A DNA stretch of 64,000 nucleotides from an uncultured Sphingomonas sp. Lineage in GTDB: Bacteria > Pseudomonadota > Alphaproteobacteria > Sphingomonadales > Sphingomonadaceae. The notes below the pieces were generated by a model. That model ran no database searches. It was not told the DNA's origin and was given only the letters and a program-made list of their open reading frames with translations. Shown piece by piece: positions 16,616 to 24,840 of the stretch. Position 1 is the first letter of the stretch. Each line of letters begins with the position of its first letter. The position numbers and the translations under genes are program-made. The stretch covers positions 124,001 to 188,000 of the forward strand of contig NZ_CAKZHV010000066.1 of NCBI RefSeq assembly GCF_936927845.1, read 5' to 3'.

Positions 16616-17752
16616 ATGACGCGGCCAGTTTCGATCCTGCACCTCCACTCGACCTTCGACCTGGGTGGAAAGGAGGTGCGTGCCGTTCGGCTGATGAACG
16701 CGTTCGGCGACCGCGCGCGGCACACGATCGTGTCGTCCATGCCCGACGCGCTCGGCGCCCGCGCGCGGATCGATCGTCGGATCAGCTACGAGATCGCGCA
16801 GAATGCGCCGTCTCTGACCGGCAAACCATCGGTCGCGCGCTACGAGGCGATCGCGCGCTACATGCGCGGGTTCGATCTGGTGCTGACATACAATTGGGGC
16901 GCGATCGACGGCGTGATGGCGCGGCGCGTCTTCTCCAAGGGCGCACCGCCGCTGGTTCACCACGAAGACGGCTTCAACGCCGACGAGGCGGGCGGGTTGA
17001 AGCGAGAGCGCAACATCTATCGCCGCCTCGCACTCGGCGCAGCGCATGCGTTGGTGGTGCCGTCCGAGAGCCTGGAGCAAATCGCGCTCGATACCTGGAA
17101 GCAGCCGCGCGCGCGCGTCCACCGCATTCTGAACGGCATCGCGACCGGATTGTACGCGAAAGAGCCTGAGCCGAAGGCGATCCCCGGCTTCGTGCGTCGC
17201 GCGAACGAGGTGGTGATCGGAACCGCCGCGGGCCTGCGCGCGGTCAAGGACCTGCCGCAACTCGTCCGCGCGGTCGGCGGCGTGTCGGCGCGCTTCCGCC
17301 TGGTGATCGTGGGTGAGGGGCCGGAGAAGGTCGCGATCGAGCAGGCGGCGCTCGCGATGGGGATCGACGACCGGCTGGTGATGCCGGGTTTCCTCGACCG
17401 GCCGTATCGCTTCATGCGCCACTTCGACCTGCTCGCGCTATCGTCCAAGTCGGAGCAATTTCCGATCAGCGTGGTGGAGGCGATGGCGGCGGGGCTGCCG
17501 ATCGTCGCGCCCCCGGTCGGCGATGTGCGCGCGATGGTGGCGGAGGAAAACGTGCCCTTCATCACCGAGCATCACGGCGAGGTCCGCCTGCGCGACGCGA
17601 TCCAGGCGCTCGCGGCTGACGCCGATCTGCGCCACCGCGTCGGGCAGGCCAACCAGGTAAAGGCGCGGGCGCTGTTCGACGAGGAAACGATGATCGCGCG
17701 CTATGCCCAACTCTACGCCGAGGCGATGGGGCGTCCGGGGGTGCTCGGCTGA
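16616..17752 (+). CDS. Family 4 glycosyltransferase
   Basis: A 378-residue GT-B retaining glycosyltransferase. The N-terminus SILHLHSTFDLGGKEVRAV has the glycine-rich acceptor-domain loop. The C-terminal half has GTAAGLRAVKDLPQLV, LVIVGEGPEK and SEQFPISVVEAMAAGLPIVA, which includes the E-x7-E motif of GT4. Sugar donor and acceptor are unknown. ATG at 16616 is chosen as the start of the conserved part; ATG 16604 and GTG 16580 are in-frame alternatives directly after the previous stop. It probably shares the operon with the GH130-like gene. Confidence 0.85.
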   Translation: MTRPVSILHLHSTFDLGGKEVRAVRLMNAFGDRARHTIVSSMPDALGARARIDRRISYEIAQNAPSLTGKPSVARYEAIARYMRGFDLVLTYNWGAIDGVMARRVFSKGAPPLVHHEDGFNADEAGGLKRERNIYRRLALGAAHALVVPSESLEQIALDTWKQPRARVHRILNGIATGLYAKEPEPKAIPGFVRRANEVVIGTAAGLRAVKDLPQLVRAVGGVSARFRLVIVGEGPEKVAIEQAALAMGIDDRLVMPGFLDRPYRFMRHFDLLALSSKSEQFPISVVEAMAAGLPIVAPPVGDVRAMVAEENVPFITEHHGEVRLRDAIQALAADADLRHRVGQANQVKARALFDEETMIARYAQLYAEAMGRPGVLG

Positions 17753-17827
17753 CGCGCAACGCTATCGCCTTGCCGCGACTTTGGTTTATAGCGGTCCGAA
17801 TTAGCAACTGCGGGAAGTGACAGCAGC

Positions 17828-19231
17828 GTGTTCAAGGGCCTGAACCCCATCGTCTATGCCGGTCGCGAAGTCTGGCCATTGGTGGAGGGCGGAAAAGGCG
17901 TCGCTGCGACCAACCACGCCTCGGCCGGCGCCTGGGCGGCGGCCGGGGGGATCGGCACTGTGTCCGCGGTAAACGCCGACAGCTACGATCCCGAGGGCAA
18001 GATCATCCCGCAGGTGTATCGCGCGCTGACCCGGCGCGAGCGGCACGAGGAATTGATCGCCTACGCGATCGAGGGCGCGGTGCAGCAGGTCCAGCGCGCG
18101 TGGGAGATCGCGGGCGGCAAGGGCGCGATCAACATCAACGTGTTGTGGGAAATGGGCGGCGCGCAGCGCGTGCTCCAGGGCGTGCTTGAGCGGACCAAGG
18201 GCATGGTCGCGGGCGTCACCTGCGGCGCGGGCATGCCGTACAAATTGTCCGAGATCGCGGCGTCGTACAACGTCAACTATCTGCCGATCGTCAGCTCGGG
18301 TCGCGCGTTCCGCGCATTGTGGAAGCGGGCCTATTCCAAGGTGTCGGAACTGCTCGGCGCGGTGGTGTACGAAGACCCGTGGCTGGCGGGCGGACACAAC
18401 GGTCTGTCGAACGCGGAGGACCCACTGCGGCCCGAGGACCCGTATCCGCGCGTCAAGGCGCTGCGCGACACGATGCGCGAGGGCGGCATTCCCGACACGA
18501 CGCCGATCGTGATGGCGGGCGGTGTCTGGTACCTTCGCGACTGGAACGAGTGGATCGACAATCCCGAGCTCGGGCAGATCGCCTTCCAATACGGCACCCG
18601 CCCGCTGCTGACGCGCGAGAGCCCGATCCCCGACGATTGGAAGCAGCGGCTGATGACCGTGGAGGAGGGCGACGTGCTGCTCCACCGCTTCTCGCCGACC
18701 GGTTTCTATTCCTCGGCGGTGCGCAACCCGTTCCTGCGCAGCCTGGAAGCGCGCTCGGAGCGGCAGATCGCCTTTTCGACGCAGGAAGCGGGCGACCACG
18801 TCTTCCAGCTCGATGTTGGCGTGAAGGGCAAGAACTTCTGGGTGACGCGTAACGACCTGCTTCGCGCGCGCGAGTGGTTCGGTCAGGGGTTCACCGACGC
18901 ACTCAAGACGCCGGACAACACGCTGGTGTTCGTGACGCCGCTGGAGAAAGGCGAGATCCGCAAGGATCAGGCCGATTGCATGGGCTGCCTGTCGCAGTGC
19001 TTGTTCTCGAGCTGGGCCGATACCGAGACCAACTCGACCGGACGGCTCGCCGACCCGCGCAGTTTCTGTATCCAGAAAACGCTGCAGGAGATCGCGCACG
19101 GCGGCGACGTCGAGCAGAACCTGATGTTCGCCGGGCACGCTGCGTATAACTTCAAGCGCGATCCGTTCTACTCGAACGGCTACGTTCCCAGCGTCAAGGA
19201 ACTGGTCGATCGCATCCTGACCGGTGATTGA
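17828..19231 (+). CDS. Nitronate monooxygenase family flavoprotein with Cys-rich tail
   Basis: A 467-residue FMN-dependent TIM-barrel protein of the nitronate monooxygenase/2-nitropropane dioxygenase group. Visible elements are GVAATNHASAGAWAAAGGIG, AGVTCGAGMPYKL, PIVSSGRAFRALWK and PIVMAGGVWYL. It is longer than simple NMOs (about 320-380 residues). The extra C-terminal portion has cysteines at 384, 387, 391 and 414 in C-x2-C-x3-C-x22-C, which could bind an Fe-S cluster. The real substrate may differ from nitronates. The start is GTG at 17828. A strong hairpin follows the stop. Confidence 0.78.
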   Translation: MFKGLNPIVYAGREVWPLVEGGKGVAATNHASAGAWAAAGGIGTVSAVNADSYDPEGKIIPQVYRALTRRERHEELIAYAIEGAVQQVQRAWEIAGGKGAININVLWEMGGAQRVLQGVLERTKGMVAGVTCGAGMPYKLSEIAASYNVNYLPIVSSGRAFRALWKRAYSKVSELLGAVVYEDPWLAGGHNGLSNAEDPLRPEDPYPRVKALRDTMREGGIPDTTPIVMAGGVWYLRDWNEWIDNPELGQIAFQYGTRPLLTRESPIPDDWKQRLMTVEEGDVLLHRFSPTGFYSSAVRNPFLRSLEARSERQIAFSTQEAGDHVFQLDVGVKGKNFWVTRNDLLRAREWFGQGFTDALKTPDNTLVFVTPLEKGEIRKDQADCMGCLSQCLFSSWADTETNSTGRLADPRSFCIQKTLQEIAHGGDVEQNLMFAGHAAYNFKRDPFYSNGYVPSVKELVDRILTGD

Positions 19232-19236
19232 GGATA

Positions 19237-19268
19237 AACGGGGCCGCGTGGTTGAACGCGGCCCCGTT
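19237..19268. terminator. Bidirectional hairpin terminator
   Basis: A perfect 13-bp stem, AACGGGGCCGCGT (19237-19249) with ACGCGGCCCCGTT (19256-19268), and a 6-nt loop. It lies exactly between the convergent nitronate-monooxygenase-family gene and the small lipoprotein gene, so it can end both. There is no strong T tract on either side, so the terminator call rests on stem strength and position. Confidence 0.75.
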
Positions 19269-19271
19269 CGA

Positions 19272-19463
19272 TCAGTCGACGACGGTGCCGACCACCGCAC
19301 CACCGACCCCGCCGACCGCCGCGCCTTTCTCGACGTTTCCGCCGGTCGCTGCGGCAACGCCGGCTCCGCCCGCTCCGCCGATCGCAGCGCCCTTGAGCGT
19401 CGAGCAGGCCGAGGTGGAAAGGGCGGCGAGGCCGAGGACGGCGATCAGGGCGGCATTGCGCAT
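19272..19463 (-). CDS. Small glycine-zipper lipoprotein
   Basis: A 63-residue protein with signal sequence MRNAALIAVLGLAALSTSAC, lipidated Cys at 20, then alternating Gly/Ala-rich stretches (AIGGAGGAGVAAATGG, GAAVGGVGGAVVG) that form glycine-zipper-like repeats. Such small proteins resemble entericidin or YmgG/glycine-zipper families and are thought to sit in membranes; function here is unknown. ATG at 19463 has GGAG about 10 bp upstream. A longer frame exists but would hide the signal peptide. It stands alone. Confidence 0.75.
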   Translation of the reverse strand: MRNAALIAVLGLAALSTSACSTLKGAAIGGAGGAGVAAATGGNVEKGAAVGGVGGAVVGTVVD

Positions 19464-19577
19464 GGGATTGGCTCCGTGTTGCTGAGGGAGCCGGTTGAAT
19501 GACGAGCGCCAGCGTGGGTTCCGCCACGACACCCTTTGTTACAGTCGCCTAACCGATCACCGCTGCGACCGTCCCAC

Positions 19578-20603
19578 TCACACCCAGCCTTCGAGCACCT
19601 GATCGGGCGGGCGATGGCCGTCGGCCCACATGCGGATGTTGGCGATGACTTTCTCGCCGCTCGCCACACGCCCCTCGTAGGTGGCGGAGCCCATATGCGG
19701 GGTCATGACGACGTTGGGCAGTGCGAGCAGCCGCGGGTCGATGCGCGGTTCGTGCTGCCAGACATCGAGCCCCGCGCCCGCCAGTCGCTTGTTCTCCAGC
19801 GCGTCGACCAGCGCGTCCTCGTCGAGGATGCCGCCGCGGCTGGCGTTGATGACGAACACGTGCGGGCGCAGCAGCGCGATCCGGCGCGCGTCGATCAGGT
19901 CGCGGCTGTCGGCATTGAGCGGTGTGTGGAGCGTCAGGATGTCGATCGCGCCCAGCATCTCGTCGAGGTTGGGATGCCATTCCGCACCGAGCTCGCCCTC
20001 CAGCACCTTCGGCAGCCGGTGGCGGTTATGATAATGGATCGACAGCCCGAACGCGCGCGCTCGCCGCGCGACGGCTTGTCCGATCCGGCCCATGCCGACG
20101 ATGCCGAGCGCCTTGCCGCCGATGCGGTAGCCGAGCATCCCGCCGGGGCTCCACCCATTCCACTCGCCCGAGCGGACGAGCTTTTCCCCTTCGGCCAGCC
20201 GCCGCGGGACCGAGACGATCAGCGCCATCGTCATGTCGGCGGTGTCCTCGGTCAGAACGCCGGGGGTGTTGGTGACGATGATCCGCCGCGCGCGCGCCGC
20301 CTTCAGATCGATGTGGTTCACGCCCGCGCCGAAATTGGCGATCAACCGCAACCGCTCGCCCGCCCCCTCGATCAGCCCCGCGTCGATCGTGTCGGTGACC
20401 GTGGGAACGAGCACGTCGCAGTCTGCCATCGCCGCGGCGAGTTGATCGCGCGTCATCGCGGTGTCGCCGCGGTTGTTGGCGGTATCGAACAGCGCCTCCA
20501 TCCGCGACATGATCGTGTCGGGCAATTCGCGGGTGACGATCACCTTCGGCGACGCGACGCGGGCACCGCTGGAGGGATAGGCAACACGGCGCGTGTCGGG
20601 CAT
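19578..20603 (-). CDS. D-2-hydroxyacid dehydrogenase
   Basis: A 341-residue NAD(P)-dependent dehydrogenase of the glyoxylate/hydroxypyruvate reductase type. N-terminal KVIVTRELPD begins the substrate domain; the nucleotide domain has GIVGMGRIGQAVARRARAFG, and the active site includes NASRGGILDEDALVDAL (Arg), the Glu in HEPRIDP and the catalytic His in TPHMGSAT. Gly-Ala-Gly-Val-Asn-His near residue 93 is typical of glycerate dehydrogenases. No good ribosome binding site is seen at ATG 20603, and the true start may be slightly downstream. It is divergent from the SH3 gene. Confidence 0.88.
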   Translation of the reverse strand: MPDTRRVAYPSSGARVASPKVIVTRELPDTIMSRMEALFDTANNRGDTAMTRDQLAAAMADCDVLVPTVTDTIDAGLIEGAGERLRLIANFGAGVNHIDLKAARARRIIVTNTPGVLTEDTADMTMALIVSVPRRLAEGEKLVRSGEWNGWSPGGMLGYRIGGKALGIVGMGRIGQAVARRARAFGLSIHYHNRHRLPKVLEGELGAEWHPNLDEMLGAIDILTLHTPLNADSRDLIDARRIALLRPHVFVINASRGGILDEDALVDALENKRLAGAGLDVWQHEPRIDPRLLALPNVVMTPHMGSATYEGRVASGEKVIANIRMWADGHRPPDQVLEGWV

Positions 20604-20726
20604 GGGCGAGGAGTGGCGCAGTCGCTGCTGATCGTCAACATTCGAAGCGCGCGCCTGAACGGTTGAAGCGGGCAGCGGCGCGGGGCAAGATGCGGGCGGC
20701 AGGGCATTTCTTGGGGGGCAGCTACG

Positions 20727-21218
20727 GTGAACAGGCGTTTGAGGATCGGCATCGTGGGAGCGCTCGCCACGCTTTGCGTGGCCGATGGCGCGTTTGCGGC
20801 CGAACCCAAGCAGAAGGCGCCTTATTACGCCTCGATCGCGCCCGCGCGCGCGCGGATGCGCAGCGGGCCCGGCCGCACCTATCCCGCGACCTGGCTTTAT
20901 GTGCGCCGCGACCTGCCGGTTCGCGTGATCGACACGTTCAAAGAATGGCGAAAGGTCGAAGACCCGAGCGGCACCCAGGGCTGGTTCCTGGGCAATCTGA
21001 TCAGCAGCACGCGCACCGCGATCGTGCAGAACGGCCAGCCGATCGAGATGCGCGAACGGCGCGGCGGCGGTAAACTCCTGTGGCGCGCGGCGCCCGGCGT
21101 CGTCGGGCGGCTGAGCCAGTGCGGCGGCGGCTGGTGCCGCTTCGACGTGCACGGGCAGGCGGGCTGGGTGGAAAGCGACCGGCTATGGGGTGTCGAGCCG
21201 ACCGAGACGCTGCCGTGA
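20727..21218 (+). CDS. Exported SH3-domain protein
   Basis: A 163-residue periplasmic protein: signal peptide ending GAFAAEP, then two bacterial SH3 domains. The first is about 34-90 (YASIAPARARMRSGPGRTYP, EWRKVEDPSGTQGWFLGNLI) and the second about 95-150 (CRFDVHGQAGWVESDRLWG). The family binds peptidoglycan or proteins; here the role is unknown. The GTG at 20727 follows a G-rich box. Its stop overlaps the nadC start as GTGA, so the two are translationally coupled. Confidence 0.85.
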   Translation: MNRRLRIGIVGALATLCVADGAFAAEPKQKAPYYASIAPARARMRSGPGRTYPATWLYVRRDLPVRVIDTFKEWRKVEDPSGTQGWFLGNLISSTRTAIVQNGQPIEMRERRGGGKLLWRAAPGVVGRLSQCGGGWCRFDVHGQAGWVESDRLWGVEPTETLP

Positions 21219-22060
21219 CCATCGCCATCCAGGGTTTCGACCTCGACGCCTTTGTCGCCGCCACGCTCGCGGAGGATCTGGGGGAGGGCGGCGACGTGAC
21301 CTCCGCTGCGGTCATTCCGGCCGAGGCGCGCTTCGCCGCGGTGATGGACAGCCGCGACGCGATCACGGTCGCCGGACTGGAGATCGCGGCGGCGTTCTTC
21401 CGACAGCTCGCGCCCGATGCCGCCATCACGCTGCTCGTCGGCGACGGCGAGCAGGTGACGGCGGGTACGCCGTTGATGCGGATCGAGGGGAACGCGCGCG
21501 CGCTGCTGACCGCCGAGCGGTCGGCGCTCAACACCGTGCAGCATCTGTCGGGCATCGCCACACTGACCCGCACGTACGTCGATCGGATCGCAGGCACGGG
21601 TGCGACCTTGCTCGATACGCGCAAGACGATCCCGGGGCTCCGGCAATTGGAGAAATACGCGACCCGCATGGGCGGCGCGACCAATCACCGCATGGGGCTG
21701 TGGGACGCGGCGATGATCAAGGACAATCACGTCGCGGTCGCCGGCGGCGTGGCGCAGGCCGCCGCGCGCGCCAGGGCCGCAGGGGTCGCGCGGATCATCG
21801 TCGAGGTCGACCGTCTCGACCAGATCGAGCCCGCGCTCGCGGGCGGTGCGACGCACCTGCTGCTCGACAACATGGCACCCGCCACGCTGCGCGAGGCGGT
21901 GGGGCTGGTGGCCGGCCGCGTGCCGACCGAGGCGTCGGGCGGCGTGACGCTGGAGACGATCCGCGCGATCGCCGAAAGCGGCGTTGACTTCGTCAGCGTC
22001 GGGCGGATCACGCAATCGGCGCCCGCCGCCGACATCGGGCTCGACTTCGCGCTGGCGTGA
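21215..22060 (+). CDS. nadC: Nicotinate-nucleotide pyrophosphorylase (carboxylating)
   Basis: Quinolinate phosphoribosyltransferase of de novo NAD synthesis: quinolinate plus PRPP gives nicotinate mononucleotide, CO2 and PPi. The 281-residue protein shows AEDLGEGGDVTSAAV, ALNTVQHLSGIATLT, DTRKTIPGLRQLEKYA, GGATNHRMGLWDAAMIKDNH and the C-terminal SGGVTLETIR and GVDFVSVGRIT, all classic for NadC. The GTG at 21215 is chosen from the GTGA overlap and the family start. nadA and nadB are not in the window. Confidence 0.95.
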   Translation: MTIAIQGFDLDAFVAATLAEDLGEGGDVTSAAVIPAEARFAAVMDSRDAITVAGLEIAAAFFRQLAPDAAITLLVGDGEQVTAGTPLMRIEGNARALLTAERSALNTVQHLSGIATLTRTYVDRIAGTGATLLDTRKTIPGLRQLEKYATRMGGATNHRMGLWDAAMIKDNHVAVAGGVAQAAARARAAGVARIIVEVDRLDQIEPALAGGATHLLLDNMAPATLREAVGLVAGRVPTEASGGVTLETIRAIAESGVDFVSVGRITQSAPAADIGLDFALA

Positions 22061-22098
22061 CGCCCGCAACCCACTCAACCGCAGGACCACAAGACACC

Positions 22099-22545
22099 AT
22101 GCCACGACCGGCGTCGATCATCACCTTCGAGCGGCTCTATCTCGCCGGCCTCGCGCTTTCACTCGTCAGTTGGGCGCTGGACTGGCCGCTGATGCAGGCG
22201 CGGCTCGCCGCCAATCCGCAGACCGCGCCGTTCGGCTGGATGCTGAGCGTCATGCTATTGCTCAACATCGCGGGCTCGCTACTCTTGTGGTTCTTCACCG
22301 CGCGTCGCGCCAGCGTCGTCGCCAAATGGCTCGTGGTGGTGTTCGCGGGACTATCGGCACTGCGTTTCCTGCTTAACCTGCCCGCGGCGCTGGGCGGTGC
22401 GATGACCGCGACGTCGCTGCTCCTCGCCACCCTGACGACCGGGCTGAGCGTTACGGCGGCGGCAATGCTGTTCCGCACCGACGCGCGCGCCTGGTTCGGT
22501 GAGGACGTGGACGGCGACGACGACGTGGTGGAGGATGTGGCATGA
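22099..22545 (+). CDS. Small four-helix membrane protein, function unknown
   Basis: A 148-residue protein with four predicted hydrophobic segments, near 12-28, 44-68, 74-92 and 98-120, and an acidic C-terminal tail (EDVDGDDDVVEDVA). Not recognised beyond this; proteins of this size and topology are common in sphingomonads. ATG at 22099 is chosen because AGGA lies upstream; a GTG at 22057 overlapping the nadC stop is also possible. It is coupled to the RNase T2 gene through an ATGA overlap. Confidence 0.7.
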   Translation: MPRPASIITFERLYLAGLALSLVSWALDWPLMQARLAANPQTAPFGWMLSVMLLLNIAGSLLLWFFTARRASVVAKWLVVVFAGLSALRFLLNLPAALGGAMTATSLLLATLTTGLSVTAAAMLFRTDARAWFGEDVDGDDDVVEDVA

Positions 22546-23267
22546 AGCGCACGACGATGCTCCTTCTCGGCGCGGCGGCAATCGCGACGCCGGCCATGGC
22601 TAGCGCGCAGGCAAACGTCTGCCGCATTCCTTCGACGATCGAGCGCCCGCGCCCTGACCTGCCGTCGGCGAGCCAGCCGGTGCGTCGCCTCCCTATCGGC
22701 AGCTACACGCTCGCGATCAGCTGGAGTCCGGAATATTGCCGCTCGCGCTCGGTCGATCGCGGCGGGCGCAGCGACCTGCAATGCGGCGGCGGCAATGATT
22801 TCGGCTTCGTGCTACACGGGCTCTGGCCCGATGGCGTGGGCAAGGAGTGGCCGCAATATTGCCAGGCGACTCCGATCCTTCCGACCGCGCTGATCCGCCA
22901 GCATCTCTGCGCGACGCCGTCGCCGCAGCTGATGCAGCACGAATGGTCGAAGCACGGAACCTGCATGCCGGGCACCTCGCCGCAGGCTTATTTCGCGCGC
23001 TCGAACGCGATGTTCGCGCGGCTGCGCTTCCCCGACATGGACGCGCTGTCGCGACGGCCGCTGACGGTGGCCGAGTTCCAGCGCCGCTTCGCCGCGGTCA
23101 ATCGCCTGCCCGCGGCTGCGGTGCGGGTGACCACCAAGAAGGCGGGTTGGCTCGACGAGCTGTGGCTCTGCACCGACAAGCGCTTCCGCTACACGCCCTG
23201 CGACGCCGAACAGGGCGGCGGTGCACCCGCGGGGCAGCGATTGCGCATCTGGCGGGGGTATAGCTGA
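22542..23267 (+). CDS. Secreted ribonuclease T2
   Basis: Endoribonuclease producing 3'-phosphates through 2',3'-cyclic intermediates, exported to the periplasm. The 241-residue protein has a signal peptide (cleavage after about residue 22, AMASAQA). The two catalytic segments are both intact: CAS-I FVLHGLWPD with His92, and CAS-II HEWSKHGTC with His133, Glu134, Lys137 and His138. Several Cys pairs fit the disulfides of the family. Its likely role is RNA scavenging. It is last in the SH3-nadC-membrane protein run and is followed by a hairpin. Confidence 0.93.
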   Translation: MKRTTMLLLGAAAIATPAMASAQANVCRIPSTIERPRPDLPSASQPVRRLPIGSYTLAISWSPEYCRSRSVDRGGRSDLQCGGGNDFGFVLHGLWPDGVGKEWPQYCQATPILPTALIRQHLCATPSPQLMQHEWSKHGTCMPGTSPQAYFARSNAMFARLRFPDMDALSRRPLTVAEFQRRFAAVNRLPAAAVRVTTKKAGWLDELWLCTDKRFRYTPCDAEQGGGAPAGQRLRIWRGYS

Positions 23268-23599
23268 GCCGCGAAGGGTCACGCGACGGTCACGCCAACG
23301 TGGGGCTTGGCGGTTGTCTTTCGTAAAGCGTTAGGTCGCTTGGATTGCGACCTCGCTCGGATGATACCATCAGTGATGAGAAGCAGCGGATTTTGGCGCT
23401 GACACGTTCCGACCGTGTTGAACAGCGGGGAGGCGGGGCTCGCGATGCTACATAGCTGCTCCCGCTTTCGATGAAGGGCGACGAGGCAGGCGGTACTCGA
23501 CCGATCTACTCCATTGTCATCCCGGATCATGTCCCGGACGACAGGTCGGTCTGAGTGCTGAACCTGTTTCAGGGCAGATGGTGAAAGGGACGGCGTCCA
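23268..23599. repeat. Non-coding interval with hairpins and a dispersed-repeat-like segment
   Basis: This 332-bp interval holds no credible gene. It contains the hairpins listed separately, a perfect 7-bp stem AGGTCGC/GCGACCT with a 7-nt loop (23333-23353), and a segment at about 23515-23576. There CCCGGATCATGTCCCGG and GTGCTGAACCTGTTTCAGG resemble the short intergenic repeats (CCCGGA...TCCGGG; CTGAAC-TTGTTTCAG) that I recall as dispersed in sphingomonad genomes. The CCTG-TTT-CAGG core is a perfect small hairpin. Calling it a dispersed repeat is from memory, not from a second copy in this window. Confidence 0.45.
23293..23319 (+). terminator. Candidate terminator after RNase T2
   Basis: The stem CGCCAA (23293-23298) pairs with TTGGCG (23307-23312) over an 8-nt GC-rich loop, followed by GTTGTCTTTCG. 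It starts 26 bp after the RNase T2 stop. The stem is short and the T run is interrupted, so confidence is moderate. Confidence 0.45.
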
Positions 23600-23604
23600 T
23601 CACC
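23580..23604 (-). terminator. Candidate terminator at the VWA gene end
   Basis: Outer arms GGTGA (23580-23584) and TCACC (23600-23604) enclose inner arms GGAC and GTCC around a GGC loop. Read on the minus strand the inner hairpin is followed by CTTTC. The outer arm overlaps the VWA stop codon. The stem is imperfect and short. Confidence 0.3.
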
Positions 23605-24778
23605 GCTTGCGCGTCAACTCGCGCATCGCCTCGTCCAGCCCGTCGAGCGTCAGCGGATACATGCGGTCGGCGATCAGCTCGCGGATGATCTTGGTCGACT
23701 GCGAATAGCCCCATTGTGCCTTAGGCGTCGGGTTCAGCCACACAGCGGCGGGGTAGGTGGTAGTGAGGCGCTGTATCCAGACCGCACCCGCTTCCTCGTT
23801 GAAATGCTCGACCGAGCCGCCGGGATGCGTGATTTCGTACGGGCTCATCGCCGCGTCGCCGACGAAGATCAGCTTATAGTCGTGCGGGAATTTGTGGAGC
23901 ACGTCCCACATCGGCGTGCGCTCGGCGAAGCGCCGTTTGTTGTCCTTCCACACGCCCTCATACGGGCAGTTGTGAAAGTAGAAGAATTCTAGGTTCTTGA
24001 ACTCGGTCGTCGCGGCCGAGAACAGTTCCTCGCACAGCTTGATGAACGGGTCCATCGACCCGCCGACATCGAGGAACAGCAGCAATTTGACCGCATTGCG
24101 GCGTTCGGCGCGCATGTGGACGTCGAGCCAGCCCTGCCGCGCGGTGCCCGCGATCGTCGCGTCAATGTCGAGCTCGTCGAGCGCGCCCTCGCGCGCGAAC
24201 TTGCGCAGTCGCCGCAGCGCGATCTTGATGTTGCGGGTGCCGAGCTCGCGCGTGCTGTCCAGGTTCTTGAACTCGCGCTGGTCCCACACCTTCAACGCGC
24301 GCTTGTGCCGGCTCTCGCCGCCGATACGGACGCCTTCGGGGTTGTAGCCCGAATTGCCGTATGGGCTGGTGCCGCCGGTGCCGATCCACTTGTTGCCGCC
24401 CTGATGGCGTTTTTCCTGTTCTTCCAGCCGCTTCTTGAGCGTTTCCATGATCTCGTCCCAGGAGCCGAGCGACTTGATCGCCTCCATCTCCTCGGGGGTG
24501 AGATACTTCTCCGCAACTGCCTTCAGCCAATCGGCGGGGACCTGCGCCTCGTTGGTCGCGAAGCTCGTCTCCAGCCCTTTGAATACCTTGGCAAAGACCT
24601 GGTCAAACTTGTCGAGCAGCCCTTCGTCCTTCACGTAGACCGAACGCGAGAGGTAATAGAACTCCTCGGGGCTACGCTCGATCACCTCGGCTTCGAGCGC
24701 TTCGAGCAGGATCAGATGCTCCTTCATGCTGGCCGGGATACCCGCCGCGCGGAGCTCGTCGAGGAAGTGCAGGAACAT
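23600..24778 (-). CDS. VWA/CoxE-like domain protein
   Basis: A 392-residue protein of the CoxE-like family, which works with MoxR-type AAA+ ATPases in protein or cofactor maturation. The N-terminal helical part is MFLHFLDELRAAGIPASMKE; the VWA domain contains a metal-site-like LLLFLDVGGSMDPF (D-x-G-x-S variant DVGGS), then LEFFYFHNCPYEGVWK and KLIFVGDAAMSPYEI. The MIDAS aspartate and serine are retained. ATG at 24778 matches homologue starts as I recall them; ATG at 24805 is also in frame. The partner MoxR gene lies 1.7 kb upstream on the same strand with CHAP and AraC genes between. Confidence 0.83.
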   Translation of the reverse strand: MFLHFLDELRAAGIPASMKEHLILLEALEAEVIERSPEEFYYLSRSVYVKDEGLLDKFDQVFAKVFKGLETSFATNEAQVPADWLKAVAEKYLTPEEMEAIKSLGSWDEIMETLKKRLEEQEKRHQGGNKWIGTGGTSPYGNSGYNPEGVRIGGESRHKRALKVWDQREFKNLDSTRELGTRNIKIALRRLRKFAREGALDELDIDATIAGTARQGWLDVHMRAERRNAVKLLLFLDVGGSMDPFIKLCEELFSAATTEFKNLEFFYFHNCPYEGVWKDNKRRFAERTPMWDVLHKFPHDYKLIFVGDAAMSPYEITHPGGSVEHFNEEAGAVWIQRLTTTYPAAVWLNPTPKAQWGYSQSTKIIRELIADRMYPLTLDGLDEAMRELTRKR

Positions 24779-24840
24779 GCGCGCGATGATGCCGCGCGCG
24801 GGCATTGGTGTCGAGCGCGGTTTGCGCGCGTCGGCGCCCG

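Noticed and set aside
17828..19231. FabK/PfaD-type enoyl reductase identity for the flavoprotein
   Set aside because: Length and tail differ, and there are no fatty-acid synthesis neighbours; kept as nitronate-monooxygenase-family.
17801..19357. 518-codon minus-strand frame
   Set aside because: Antisense to the nitronate-monooxygenase-family gene; His/Arg/Asp-rich with no domain.
23279..23530. 83-codon minus-strand frame in the gap after RNase T2
   Set aside because: No ribosome binding site, no motif, and it crosses several hairpins.
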